A stretch of DNA of 64,000 nucleotides, from contig DASPMY010000048.1 in assembly GCA_035626815.1 (NCBI GenBank), positions 1-64,000 on the forward strand, read 5' to 3'. This document shows positions 1 through 8,215 of the stretch, one piece after another. The notes under the pieces are model-generated. The model was not told the DNA's origin and did not search any database. It worked only from the letters and a program-made list of their open reading frames with translations. The DNA comes from Croceibacterium_A sp035626815. GTDB lineage: Bacteria > Pseudomonadota > Alphaproteobacteria > Sphingomonadales > Sphingomonadaceae. The position numbers and the translations under genes were made by a program. Every line of letters starts with the position of its first letter. Positions within the stretch are counted from its first letter, which is position 1.

Positions 1-1280
1 ACCGCGCCGATCGCCATGATCGCCGAGACCGCGAGCAGCTGCTCGTTGCCGAGCGCCACGAACAGCGCGCCGGCGATGATCGGCGAGCCGGCCGCGCCGG
101 CGCGCCCGACGCCGAGCGCGAAGCCCGTGCCGGTCGCCCGCGCGAACGCCGGGAAGCCGCGCGCGAACGCGGCGTAGTAGCCGACGATCGCGGCGTTGAG
201 GAAGAACATCGTCAGGAACGCGGCGATGCGCCAGCCCCACAGCGTGTCGCTGCCGATGCCGAACGCGGCGACCGCGATCGAGCCGAGCACGGCGACCACC
301 ACCGTCGGGCCCTTGATGTCCCATTTCCGCAGCAGGAACCCGAACAGGAACCCGCCGATCGCGCCGCCGATGTTGGCGTAGGTCAGGCTGCTGGCGGCCT
401 CGGGCTGGGTGAATCCGGCGCCCGCGACGATCGTGGGGGCGAACTTGAGGATGTAATAGAACGTGATGGTGTGGAACAGGTAGGCGAACGCCAGGATCAG
501 CGTGACCGGCCGCAGGCGCGGGTTGGAGAGGATCTCGGTGACCTTCGGTTTCGGGGCGCCCGCGTCGACCTCGGGCAGCGCGTCGATCGGCGGCTGGTTG
601 AGCGTGCGCAGCGAGCGGTTGATCTTGTCGAGCGCGCCGTCGGGCCGGCGCGCGGCGTAGAACGCCGCGGTCTCGGGGACCAGCAGCAGCACCAGCGGAA
701 TCATCACGGCGGTGACGATCGCGCCGAACAGAAACACCGCGCGCCAGTCGTAATCGACCAGCAGCCAGCCCTGCGCGGCGAAGCCGCCGATCACGCCGCC
801 GACCGGATAGCCGATCACGTACAGCGCCATCGCCAGGCCGCGGCCCGACTTGCTCGAGGTCTCGGCGGTCATCGCGTTGGTCGCCGCCAGCATGCCGCCG
901 ATGCCGAGGCCGGTGATGAAGCGCCAGGCGCTGAGCGGCCACAGCGAGTCGGCCGCGTGGGCCATGTACATGCCCACGGCCATGATCACGAGGCACACGA
1001 GCATGGCGAGCTTGCGCCCGGCCTTGTCGGCGAAGCCGCCGAGGATGACCGAGCCGAAGCCCATCCCGACCAGCTCGGCCGAGAGCATGACGCCGAGCTC
1101 GTCGCGCGGAATGCCCCACTCGGCGGAGATGCCGGGTGCGGCGAACGCGCTCGACAGCACGTCGAACCCGTCGAGCGCGTTCAGCAGGACCATCAGCGCG
1201 ACGACGATCCATTGCCGCGTGCTCATCGGGTTGTCGTCGATCACCCGGATCGGGTTGGTGCCACCTGCGGGTCCGGCCAT
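1..1280 (-). CDS. MFS transporter, aromatic acid:H+ symporter (AAHS) type, 3' end cut by window edge
   Basis: An open frame of 426 codons runs off the left edge, so the C-terminus is missing. It starts with ATG at 1278-1280. The first membrane segment (about residues 24-45) carries the NALDGFD motif at 34-40; an acidic residue here is typical of AAHS carriers such as PcaK, which import protonated aromatic acids. The GFADKAGRK loop between segments 2 and 3 is the usual MFS signature A. About eleven hydrophobic segments are visible before the edge. It lies 32 bp downstream of the MarR regulator on the same strand, so the two may be co-transcribed. Import of an aromatic acid is inferred from the family and from the neighbouring aromatic-degradation genes; the substrate is not known. 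Confidence 0.85.
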   Translation of the reverse strand, partial: MAGPAGGTNPIRVIDDNPMSTRQWIVVALMVLLNALDGFDVLSSAFAAPGISAEWGIPRDELGVMLSAELVGMGFGSVILGGFADKAGRKLAMLVCLVIMAVGMYMAHAADSLWPLSAWRFITGLGIGGMLAATNAMTAETSSKSGRGLAMALYVIGYPVGGVIGGFAAQGWLLVDYDWRAVFLFGAIVTAVMIPLVLLLVPETAAFYAARRPDGALDKINRSLRTLNQPPIDALPEVDAGAPKPKVTEILSNPRLRPVTLILAFAYLFHTITFYYILKFAPTIVAGAGFTQPEAASSLTYANIGGAIGGFLFGFLLRKWDIKGPTVVVAVLGSIAVAAFGIGSDTLWGWRIAAFLTMFFLNAAIVGYYAAFARGFPAFARATGTGFALGVGRAGAAGSPIIAGALFVALGNEQLLAVSAIMAIGA

Positions 1281-1312
1281 CGCTCGTTATCCTCTCTCCC
1301 TGGACGTCCACG

Positions 1313-1777
1313 TCATTCGTGGATTCGCGCCAGCATTTCCACCAGATTCTCGATTTCCGCCGGGCTGAAGCGGGCCTTCAGCCAGGCCTCGTGGGCGGCG
1401 ATGCAGCGCTTGGCTTCGGCCAGCGCCTCGGCCCCCTCGCCGGTGAGGAACAGCGCCTGCTTGCGCGCGTCGCTCGTCGAGCGCTCGCGGCGCAGGTAGT
1501 CGCGCTCCTGCAGGCGGTTGACGATGGTCATCGTCGTCGCCCGGTCCATCCGCAGGCGCCCGCCGAGCTCGATCTGCGCGATGCCCGGGTGGTCGGCCAC
1601 CAGCCACAGCGCCGAGACCTGCTTCTGCGTCAGGTCGAGGTCGGCGAACGTCTCGGTGAAGTGGCGATAGACCGCGCCGTGGGCGAGGCGGATGTGGAAG
1701 CCGACGATGCCGTTGAGCCCGCCGAGCTCGGCGGGCCCGAGCCGGTCCTGGTCCGCGGTCAATTCAGCAGTCGCCAC
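1313..1777 (-). CDS. MarR family transcriptional regulator
   Basis: A 154-residue winged-helix regulator. The helix-turn-helix and wing lie at about residues 50-115, including LTQKQVSALW, the recognition region RMDRATTMTIVNRL and the wing sequence RRERSTSDARK. MarR proteins usually repress an adjacent operon and are released by aromatic ligands. The start chosen is GTG at 1775-1777, with GGGGAG about 12 nt upstream, which gives a usual family length. An in-frame TTG at 1826-1828 would add 17 residues but would run into the short divergent promoter region. It is divergent from the lignostilbene dioxygenase gene and precedes the AAHS transporter on the same strand, so control of both is likely. 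The ligand is unknown. Confidence 0.85.
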   Translation of the reverse strand: MATAELTADQDRLGPAELGGLNGIVGFHIRLAHGAVYRHFTETFADLDLTQKQVSALWLVADHPGIAQIELGGRLRMDRATTMTIVNRLQERDYLRRERSTSDARKQALFLTGEGAEALAEAKRCIAAHEAWLKARFSPAEIENLVEMLARIHE

Positions 1778-1854
1778 CGGCCGATGTGCTCCCCATGCCG
1801 CTTGCCGAATCGTTAGTGGAGCATACAATCCCGCGCAACCTCTGGAGGATCCCG

Positions 1855-3324
1855 ATGGCGCAGTTTCCCGACACCCCGGCGTTCACCGGGTTCAACACCC
1901 CGAGCCGGGTCGAGGCCGACGTCTACGACCTGCCGCACGACGGCACGATCCCGCGCGCGCTCGACGGGGCGTTCTACCGCGTGCAGCCGGATCCGCAGTT
2001 CCCGCCGCGCCTCGGCGACGACATCGCCTTCAACGGCGACGGGATGATCAGCCGGTTCCATTTCCACGACGGCCAGTGCGACTTTCGCCAGCGCTGGGCG
2101 CAGACCGACAAGTGGAAGGCCGAGCGCGCGGCGGGCAAGGGCCTGTTCGGCGCCTACCGCAACCCGCTGACCGACGACGACAGCGTCAAGGGCATGATCC
2201 GCTCGACCGCCAACACCAACGCCTGGCTGTTCGGCGGCAAGCTGTGGGCGCTCAAGGAGGATTCGCCGGCGCTGGTGATGGACCCGGCGACGATGGAGAC
2301 GGTCGGGTTCGAGACGTTCGGCGGGCGGATGACCGGGCAGACGTTCACCGCGCACCCGAAGGTCGATCCGCGCACCGGCAACATGGTGGCGATCGGCTAC
2401 GCGGCGAGCGGGCTGTGCTCCGACGACGTGACCTATTACGAGGTCAGCCCCGACGGCGAGCTGATCCGCGAGAAGTGGTTCAAGGTGCCGTACTACTGCA
2501 TGATGCACGACTTCGCGATCACCGAGGACTATCTCGTGCTGCACATCGTGCCGTCGGTCGGCAGCTGGGAGCGGCTCGAGGCGATGAAGCCGCATTTCGG
2601 CTTCGACACCCGCCGGCCGGTCTATCTCGGGATCATCCCGCGCCGCGACGACCTCCAGCAGGACGACATCCGCTGGTTCAAGCGCGACAACTGCTTCGCC
2701 AGCCACGTGCTCAACGCCTGGCAGGAGGGGACCAGGGTCCACTTCGTCACCCCCGAGGCGAAGAACAACATGTTCCCGTTCTTCCCCGACGTCGACGACG
2801 CGCCGTTCAACCCGATGGAAGCCGCCAGCCGGCTGACCGACTGGGTCGTCGACATGGCCAGCAACGGCGACGAGTTCGCCGAGATCGTCCGCCTGACCGA
2901 CACCGTCAGCGAGTTCCCGCGGATCGACGACCGCTTCACCGGGGTGAAGACGCGTTACGGCTGGGGCCTCGAGATGGACCTCTCGCGCCCGGTCGAGACC
3001 GAAGTGCGCAGCGCCGGCGGGATGCTGATGAACTGCCTGTTCCTCAAGGACCTCGAGACCGGCGCCGAGCAGCACTGGTGGTGCGGGCCGAACAGCACCT
3101 TGCAGGAGCCGTGCTTCATCCCGCGCGCGAGCGACGCGCGCGAGGGCGACGGCTGGATCGTCCAGGTCTGCAACCGGATGGCCGGCGCCAGCACCGACCT
3201 GCTGCTGTTCGACGCGCTCGCCATCGAGAAGGGCCCGATCGCCACGATCCACGTGCCGATCCGCCTGCGCTTCGGCTTCCACGGCAACTTCGCCACCAGC
3301 GAGGAGCTGGGGCTGGCGGCGTGA
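1855..3324 (+). CDS. lsd: lignostilbene alpha,beta-dioxygenase (carotenoid cleavage oxygenase superfamily)
   Basis: This 489-residue non-haem iron enzyme should split the central C=C bond of hydroxylated stilbenes into two aromatic aldehydes. All four iron-ligand histidines of the superfamily are present, at 167 (TAHPK), 218 (MMHDF), 284 (ASHVL) and 476 (FGFHGNF). Phe59, Tyr101 and Lys134, which in LsdA and NOV1-type enzymes contact the 4-hydroxyl of lignostilbene, occur at the same numbers. That favours a stilbene cleaver over a true carotenoid oxygenase. The start is ATG 1855 with CTGGAGGA just upstream; an upstream in-frame ATG at 1786 has no such signal. The next gene overlaps its stop by a GTGA junction. 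Expression is probably governed by the divergent MarR regulator. Confidence 0.93.
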   Translation: MAQFPDTPAFTGFNTPSRVEADVYDLPHDGTIPRALDGAFYRVQPDPQFPPRLGDDIAFNGDGMISRFHFHDGQCDFRQRWAQTDKWKAERAAGKGLFGAYRNPLTDDDSVKGMIRSTANTNAWLFGGKLWALKEDSPALVMDPATMETVGFETFGGRMTGQTFTAHPKVDPRTGNMVAIGYAASGLCSDDVTYYEVSPDGELIREKWFKVPYYCMMHDFAITEDYLVLHIVPSVGSWERLEAMKPHFGFDTRRPVYLGIIPRRDDLQQDDIRWFKRDNCFASHVLNAWQEGTRVHFVTPEAKNNMFPFFPDVDDAPFNPMEAASRLTDWVVDMASNGDEFAEIVRLTDTVSEFPRIDDRFTGVKTRYGWGLEMDLSRPVETEVRSAGGMLMNCLFLKDLETGAEQHWWCGPNSTLQEPCFIPRASDAREGDGWIVQVCNRMAGASTDLLLFDALAIEKGPIATIHVPIRLRFGFHGNFATSEELGLAA

Positions 3325-3734
3325 CCGGCCGCCTGGGGCTGGTCTTGGCCGGGGTGGCGCTAGGAGCCACGCCGGCGGCGGCGGCCGGACCGTCGATCGC
3401 GGGCAACTGGGTCACCGCGGATCGCACCGCGGTGGTGCGGGTCGCCGAGTGCGGCCGGAAGCTGTGCGGCACCGTCGTGGAAGTCCTGGCGCGAGGCGTG
3501 CCGCGCTCCGACGTCCACAACCCCCGGCGCGCCCTCCGCGCGCGGCCGCTGGTCGGGTTGCAGGTGCTCCGCGGCTTTGCCGCCCGCGGCGGCGAATGGC
3601 GCGGGGGCACCGCCTACGATCCCAAGACCGGCAACAGCTACCGCGCCACGCTCGCGCTGGCGCCGGACGGCCGGCTCAAGGTGACCGGCTGCGTGCTGCT
3701 GATCTGCCGCTCGCAAATGTGGACGCGCGACTAG
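3321..3734 (+). CDS. DUF2147 family secreted protein
   Basis: A 137-residue protein with an N-terminal signal peptide (hydrophobic residues about 5-20 ending in Ala-rich sequence). The body has the DUF2147 pattern: an early GNWVTAD segment, the paired cysteines in VAECGRKLCGTVVE, then YDPKTGNSYRATL and a C-terminal KVTGCVLL. The GTG start overlaps the TGA of the dioxygenase gene (GTGA), implying translational coupling. The final bases overlap by 4 nt the convergent GMC oxidoreductase gene. Members are small periplasmic beta-rich proteins of unknown function, often near catabolic or lipid genes. The link to stilbene cleavage rests on the operon alone. Confidence 0.82.
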   Translation: MTGRLGLVLAGVALGATPAAAAGPSIAGNWVTADRTAVVRVAECGRKLCGTVVEVLARGVPRSDVHNPRRALRARPLVGLQVLRGFAARGGEWRGGTAYDPKTGNSYRATLALAPDGRLKVTGCVLLICRSQMWTRD

Positions 3735-5389
3735 GCCGCCTCCGCCCGCTTCGCGTCGGCGAGGACCATCTCGGCGCCTTTCTCGGCGATCATGATCGTC
3801 GGCGCGTTGGTGTTGCCCGAGCTGATCCTGGGCATCGCCGAGGCGTCGATGACGCGCAGATTGTGCACCCCGCGCACCCGCAGTTGCGGATCGAGGGGGT
3901 AGCGCTCGTCGCCCATCGCGACGGTGCCGACGCAGTGGTAGAGCGTGCCGCCGGCGACCTTGGCGTAGCCGAGCATCGCCTCGTCGGTGTCGCCGAACGG
4001 GTCGCCCTTGTCCTTCAGGTACGGCTCGAGCGCCGGCTGCTGCCAGATCTTGCGGATGATCTTGAGCTGGTCGACCACGCTCTGCTTGTCGATCGGGTCG
4101 CTGAGGTAGTTCGGCACGATCTTGGGCCACACCATGCCGTCGGGCGACTTCGCATGGATCGAGCCGCGCGATTCCGGGCGCAGCTGGCACGGGTTCGAGG
4201 CCATGCCCGGGTCCTTGTCGAGCCTGAGGCCCTGGTACCGGTTGAGGTACTCGAGGTCCATCGAGGCGGCCATGACGTGGATCTGGATGTCGGGATAGGC
4301 GAGCTCGTCGCGGCTCTTCACGAACGCGCAGCCGTGCGCCACCGCGTAGCTGAGCAGCCCCTTGCGGGTCAGCCCGTACTTGGCGATCTCGCCGAGCAGG
4401 CGAACGCCGCGGCTGAGCTGGTTGATCGAATGGTGCGGCTCCTTGAGCGCCGCCTGGCAGCCGATCATGTAGTGGTCCTGCATGTTCTCGCCGACCAGCG
4501 GCGATTCGTGCACCACCCGGGCTCCGAGCGACTGGATCAGCGCGCCCTGGCCGACGCCGGAGATCTCGAGCAGCTTCGGCGATTCCACCGCGCCCGCCGC
4601 GAGGATCACCTCGCGCCCGGCCATCGCCCGGCGCGTCTCGCCGTGCTGTCTGAACTCGACGCCGACCGCCTTCTTGCCGTCCCACAGGATGCGCGTGGTC
4701 ATCGCCCGCGTCTCGACGGTGAGGTTGGCGCGCTTCATCGCCGGGTGCAGGTAGGCGACCGCGGCCGAGTGGCGGCGGCCGTTACGGGCGGTCATCTGGA
4801 AGAAGCTGCAGCCTTCCTGGTTGCCGTCGTTCAGGTCGGGCTTGTAGGGGATGCCGGCCTGGACGCAGGCCTCGACGATCGCCTTCGAGACCTCGTGCTC
4901 CTCGGGAAAGTCGGAGACGTTGAGGGGCCCGCCGGCGCCGTGGAACGCGTTCTCGCCGCGCTCCTGGTTCTGGCTCTTGCGGAAGTACGGCAGCACGTCG
5001 TCCCACGACCACCCGCGCGCGCCCATCTGCGCCCAGCCGTCGTAGTCGGCGGCCTGGCCGCGGACGTAGAGCATGCCGTTGATCGACGACGAGCCGCCGA
5101 GCACCTTGCCCTTGGGCCACTTGTGCTTGCGCCCGCCCGAGCCCTCGTCGACCTCGGTCTCGTAGAGCCAGTTGACCTTGGGATCGTTGAGCGTCTTGCC
5201 GAACCCGATCGGCGTGTGGATCATCACGTTGGAGAGGAACTGGCCGGGCTCCTTGAGCGGCCGGTCGTCGCCGCCCGCCTCGAGCAGCACGACCTTGTGC
5301 GCCCCGCTTTCGGTCAGCCGCGCGGCCAGCACGCAGCCCGCGCTGCCGGCGCCGACGATGACGTAGTCGGCGTACAGATCGGCGGCCAT
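3731..5389 (-). CDS. GMC family oxidoreductase (choline dehydrogenase-like, FAD-dependent)
   Basis: A 552-residue flavoprotein of the glucose-methanol-choline oxidoreductase family, which oxidises primary alcohols to aldehydes. The dinucleotide-binding sequence VGAGSAG is at residues 11-17, the GMC signature GGSSSINGM at about 96-104, and the active-site HCVGT near 485 with the NTNAP element near 526. This gives the His/Asn pair of choline-dehydrogenase-like members. An AGAGGAAA ribosome site precedes the ATG. Known sphingomonad pathways for phenylcoumaran-type lignin dimers use GMC enzymes to oxidise the alcohol side chain before stilbene formation, so a role upstream of the adjacent dioxygenase is plausible. 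That substrate is an inference. Confidence 0.9.
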   Translation of the reverse strand: MAADLYADYVIVGAGSAGCVLAARLTESGAHKVVLLEAGGDDRPLKEPGQFLSNVMIHTPIGFGKTLNDPKVNWLYETEVDEGSGGRKHKWPKGKVLGGSSSINGMLYVRGQAADYDGWAQMGARGWSWDDVLPYFRKSQNQERGENAFHGAGGPLNVSDFPEEHEVSKAIVEACVQAGIPYKPDLNDGNQEGCSFFQMTARNGRRHSAAVAYLHPAMKRANLTVETRAMTTRILWDGKKAVGVEFRQHGETRRAMAGREVILAAGAVESPKLLEISGVGQGALIQSLGARVVHESPLVGENMQDHYMIGCQAALKEPHHSINQLSRGVRLLGEIAKYGLTRKGLLSYAVAHGCAFVKSRDELAYPDIQIHVMAASMDLEYLNRYQGLRLDKDPGMASNPCQLRPESRGSIHAKSPDGMVWPKIVPNYLSDPIDKQSVVDQLKIIRKIWQQPALEPYLKDKGDPFGDTDEAMLGYAKVAGGTLYHCVGTVAMGDERYPLDPQLRVRGVHNLRVIDASAMPRISSGNTNAPTIMIAEKGAEMVLADAKRAEAA

Positions 5390-5536
5390 TTTCCTCTCCT
5401 CGAATGCGCGATTCGCTTGGCATTCACGCTAGGGTTCGCGCCCGGTGCGGGCAATGGCCGGGGCCAGCAAGACTGGTCATGCCTGGCGCCGCCGGGTAGA
5501 GGCCGACAACACCGCAAGGCTTGCTGCGAGGGCATT

Positions 5537-6649
5537 ATGCGCGGACTTGGCTTGGCGCTTCGCTTCCTCGGGATGGCCGCGGCGATCGTGCCGGCTCAGG
5601 CGGCAACGGCCCAATCGCTTTACATGCCCGCCAAGACGGCATGGGGCGATCCTGACTTCCGCGGGACATGGCCGATCGACCGGATTGCCGATGCCGGAAT
5701 CCCGCTCGAACGACCGGAAGCTTTCGGTGACCGCCTGTGGCTGACCGACGAGGAGTTCGCGCAGCGGCTCGAGGCAGCAAGGACAACCGACGCCGGGTTC
5801 ACCCGAGACGTCGTCGAAAGGGGCACCACCGGACTGGCCGAGTGGCTCCAATCCACGCGGTTCGGACGCCGCACGTCGTTGCTCGTCGCGCCCGCCAACG
5901 GGCGCGTGCCGGCGCTGACTCCGCAAGCCGAAGCGCTGCACCGGGCGGGGCGAACCAGCTGGAAGGCCGACCAGCCGGTCGACTGGGTGTCCGATCTCGA
6001 CAGCTACGACCGCTGCGTGTCGCGCGGCTTCCCGACCTCGATGCTGCCTTTCGCGTACAACAACGGCATCCGGCTGTTTCAGTCGCCCGGCTTCGTCGTG
6101 CTGCAACTGGAGATACTCGGCACGCGGGTCATCCCCCTGACGAGCGACGATCATTGGCCGGAGGCGGTGCGCAGCTGGCTCGGGCAGAGCCGCGGCCGAT
6201 GGGAAGGCAATACGCTGGTCATCGAGACGACCAACCTGGTCGCCGGCGACAGTGCCACCGACGACGTCATGAAACGGGCAGCGACCCCGTTGCAGGGCAG
6301 GACCAGGACCACGATTCCGATGAGTGCAAAGGCAAGCGCGGCAGAGCGCCTGACGATGACCGGGCCGGACACGATCGCCTACCAGGTCACCTACACCGAT
6401 CCGGACGTGTTCACCGCACCCTGGACGATCGAGCTCGAATGGACCCGCAACGACGGCTATCGGCTGCACGAATTCGCCTGTCACGAAGGCAACCAGCAAA
6501 TTCGCCACATGATCACTGGCTCTCGCGCGCAGCGAAGGTCCGGTGAGGCCATGGCTGTGGGAGTCAGCCCGCAAGACGGGTTGGGCAACTGGTCCTTTCC
6601 GGGTGTCGACGGTCTGGACGGCGAGCAGGCCCACGGTATCGGGCCCTGA
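5537..6649 (+). CDS. secreted protein of unknown function, first of two paralogues
   Basis: A 370-residue protein beginning with a signal peptide (MRGLGLALRFLG and an Ala-rich stretch to about residue 25). I recognise no enzyme family. It shares long blocks with the gene at 7167-8213: AWGDPDFRGTWP, LTDEEFAQRL, GRRTSLLV, the DWVSDLD block, YNNGIRLFQSPG, RGRWEGNTLVIETTN and DPDVFTAPWT. The shared W/G/N-rich segments suggest a beta-rich fold. It is read away from the divergent GMC gene. The C-terminal 30 residues after the ACHEGN block have no counterpart in the paralogue. An extracytoplasmic role in the aromatic cluster is guesswork from position. Confidence 0.75.
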   Translation: MRGLGLALRFLGMAAAIVPAQAATAQSLYMPAKTAWGDPDFRGTWPIDRIADAGIPLERPEAFGDRLWLTDEEFAQRLEAARTTDAGFTRDVVERGTTGLAEWLQSTRFGRRTSLLVAPANGRVPALTPQAEALHRAGRTSWKADQPVDWVSDLDSYDRCVSRGFPTSMLPFAYNNGIRLFQSPGFVVLQLEILGTRVIPLTSDDHWPEAVRSWLGQSRGRWEGNTLVIETTNLVAGDSATDDVMKRAATPLQGRTRTTIPMSAKASAAERLTMTGPDTIAYQVTYTDPDVFTAPWTIELEWTRNDGYRLHEFACHEGNQQIRHMITGSRAQRRSGEAMAVGVSPQDGLGNWSFPGVDGLDGEQAHGIGP

Positions 6650-6708
6650 ACGGCAAGGCCGATGTTACCCTTGGCCTCGCGCAGCATTGCTTCATAAAGC
6701 GGATAGGG

Positions 6709-7170
6709 ATGATCAAGCCTGAACTCGAGTTCGTCTACGAGGCCGGCGGCGAGCTCGAGCCGCCGCGCGAGATCGGCCGGGTGGTCGACGGCACGCGGCG
6801 GATCATCCCGATCAGCGCCGGCGGCTACGTCAAGGGGCCGCGGATCAGCGGCCGGCTGATGGGCCATTCGGCCGACTGGCAGCTGACCCGGCCGGACGGG
6901 GTGACCGTGGCCGACGCGATCTACGCGATCGAGACCGACGACGGCGCGCTGATCCAGATCCGCAACAAGGGCCTGCGCCACGGCCCGGCGGAGGTGATGG
7001 ACCGGCTGCGGAGGGGCGAGGAGGTCGACCCGGCGGAGTACTACTTCCGCACCGTGCCCGAGTTCATCGCCCCCGAGGGCCCGTACGACTGGCTCAACAA
7101 GTCGATCTTCGTCTGCGCGGGCGCGCGCTATGCCGGCAGCATCAAGCTGTGGGTGTGGCGGGTGACGTGA
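6709..7170 (+). CDS. DUF3237 domain protein
   Basis: A 153-residue protein that is wholly a DUF3237 domain: an N-terminal FVYEAGG block, the central GGYVKGPRISGRLMGHSADW segment, DGALIQIRNKG, and a C-terminal WLNKSIFVCAGARY ending in VWRVT. There is no signal peptide, so it is probably cytoplasmic. DUF3237 proteins form small beta-barrels; no activity is established for the family. It sits between the two secreted paralogues on the same strand, and its TGA overlaps the GTG of the next gene (GTGA), so the two are likely translated together. Sphingomonads often carry such genes in aromatic-degradation clusters. Confidence 0.85.
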   Translation: MIKPELEFVYEAGGELEPPREIGRVVDGTRRIIPISAGGYVKGPRISGRLMGHSADWQLTRPDGVTVADAIYAIETDDGALIQIRNKGLRHGPAEVMDRLRRGEEVDPAEYYFRTVPEFIAPEGPYDWLNKSIFVCAGARYAGSIKLWVWRVT

Positions 7171-8213
7171 GGCGGGCTGGCAAGACCCTGATCGCGGCGG
7201 CCGTCGCGGTGACGTGCCTCGCCGGCCCTTCCGATGCAGAGGAGACCCCCGGCGAAACGGTTTCGGTCGCGACGCCCGCCGCTGTTCCCCGGACGGCGTG
7301 GGGCGATCCGGACTTGCGCGGCACCTGGCCGCTTCAGAATATCAACGATGCCCGAATTCCGCTTCAGCGGCCCGCCGAGCTCGGCACGCGGGGCTGGCTG
7401 ACTGACGAGGAGTTCGCCGAGCGGCTGAGACGCGCCGAGCAGTCCGACGCCGAATACTCCACCGGCCTCGACGGCGACGGCACGGTCGGCCTGGCCGCCT
7501 GGCTGCGCGCCACGCCCGTCGGGCGACGGACCTCGCTGCTGGTCGAGCCCGCCGACGGCCGCCTGCCTGCCCTGACCGCGCCGGCGCAGGAGCTGTATGC
7601 GAAAGGCCGCTCGACCTGGCAGGCGGCCGCCGCCACCGACTGGGTCAGCGACCTCGATGCTTTCGAGCGCTGCATCACGCGCGGCTTTCCGGCCGTCATG
7701 TTGCCGCAACCGTACAACAACGGAATCCGCGTATTCCAGTCGCCGGGCCATGTGGTGCTGCAGCTCGAGACGTTCGGCACCCGGGTGATCCCGATCGATC
7801 CCACCGGCCATTGGCCTGAAGCCGTGCGCGCGTGGCACGGCGACAGCCGCGGGCGCTGGGAAGGCGACTCGCTGGTGATCGAGACGACCAATATCGTCAG
7901 CGGCGACAGCGCGACGAACGATGTCGCCGGGCGCGCTGCGGGCCCGGTCCCGGGCCGGAACCTCGCCATGCTCCCGGTCGGGCCGTCGGCCAGGGTCATC
8001 GAACGGCTCGCCAGGACCGGGCCGGACACGATCGCCTATCGCCTGACCTACGAGGATCCGGACGTGTTCACCGCCCCGTGGACGGTCGCTTACGAGTGGA
8101 CCCGCGACGAAGACTACGCGATCTTCGAGTACGCCTGCCACGAAGGGAACACGGTGCGCGAGGCGATCACGTCGGCTCGCGCGCTGCGCAAAGAAACCGC
8201 CGCCGCGCCCTGA
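7167..8213 (+). CDS. secreted protein of unknown function, second paralogue
   Basis: A 348-residue paralogue of the product of 5537-6649. The start is GTG 7167, overlapping the preceding TGA; it gives a normal signal peptide (MRRAGKTLIAAAVAV to about residue 24). Longer starts at 7149 or 7155 would read deeper into the DUF3237 gene. Conserved blocks with the first copy include AWGDPDLRGTWP, LTDEEFAERL, GRRTSLLV, DWVSDLDAFERC, YNNGIRVFQSPG, RGRWEGDSLVIETTN and DPDVFTAPWT. Two cysteines are shared with the paralogue (in ERCITRGFP and EYACHEGN), which could form a disulfide. Function unknown. Confidence 0.75.
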   Translation: MRRAGKTLIAAAVAVTCLAGPSDAEETPGETVSVATPAAVPRTAWGDPDLRGTWPLQNINDARIPLQRPAELGTRGWLTDEEFAERLRRAEQSDAEYSTGLDGDGTVGLAAWLRATPVGRRTSLLVEPADGRLPALTAPAQELYAKGRSTWQAAAATDWVSDLDAFERCITRGFPAVMLPQPYNNGIRVFQSPGHVVLQLETFGTRVIPIDPTGHWPEAVRAWHGDSRGRWEGDSLVIETTNIVSGDSATNDVAGRAAGPVPGRNLAMLPVGPSARVIERLARTGPDTIAYRLTYEDPDVFTAPWTVAYEWTRDEDYAIFEYACHEGNTVREAITSARALRKETAAAP

Positions 8214-8215
8214 AT

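Noticed and set aside
3449..5530. Long plus-strand open frame continuing upstream of the secreted protein gene at 5537
   Set aside because: It is antisense to the GMC oxidoreductase gene and arises from high GC content at third codon positions; the signal peptide at 5537 marks the true start.
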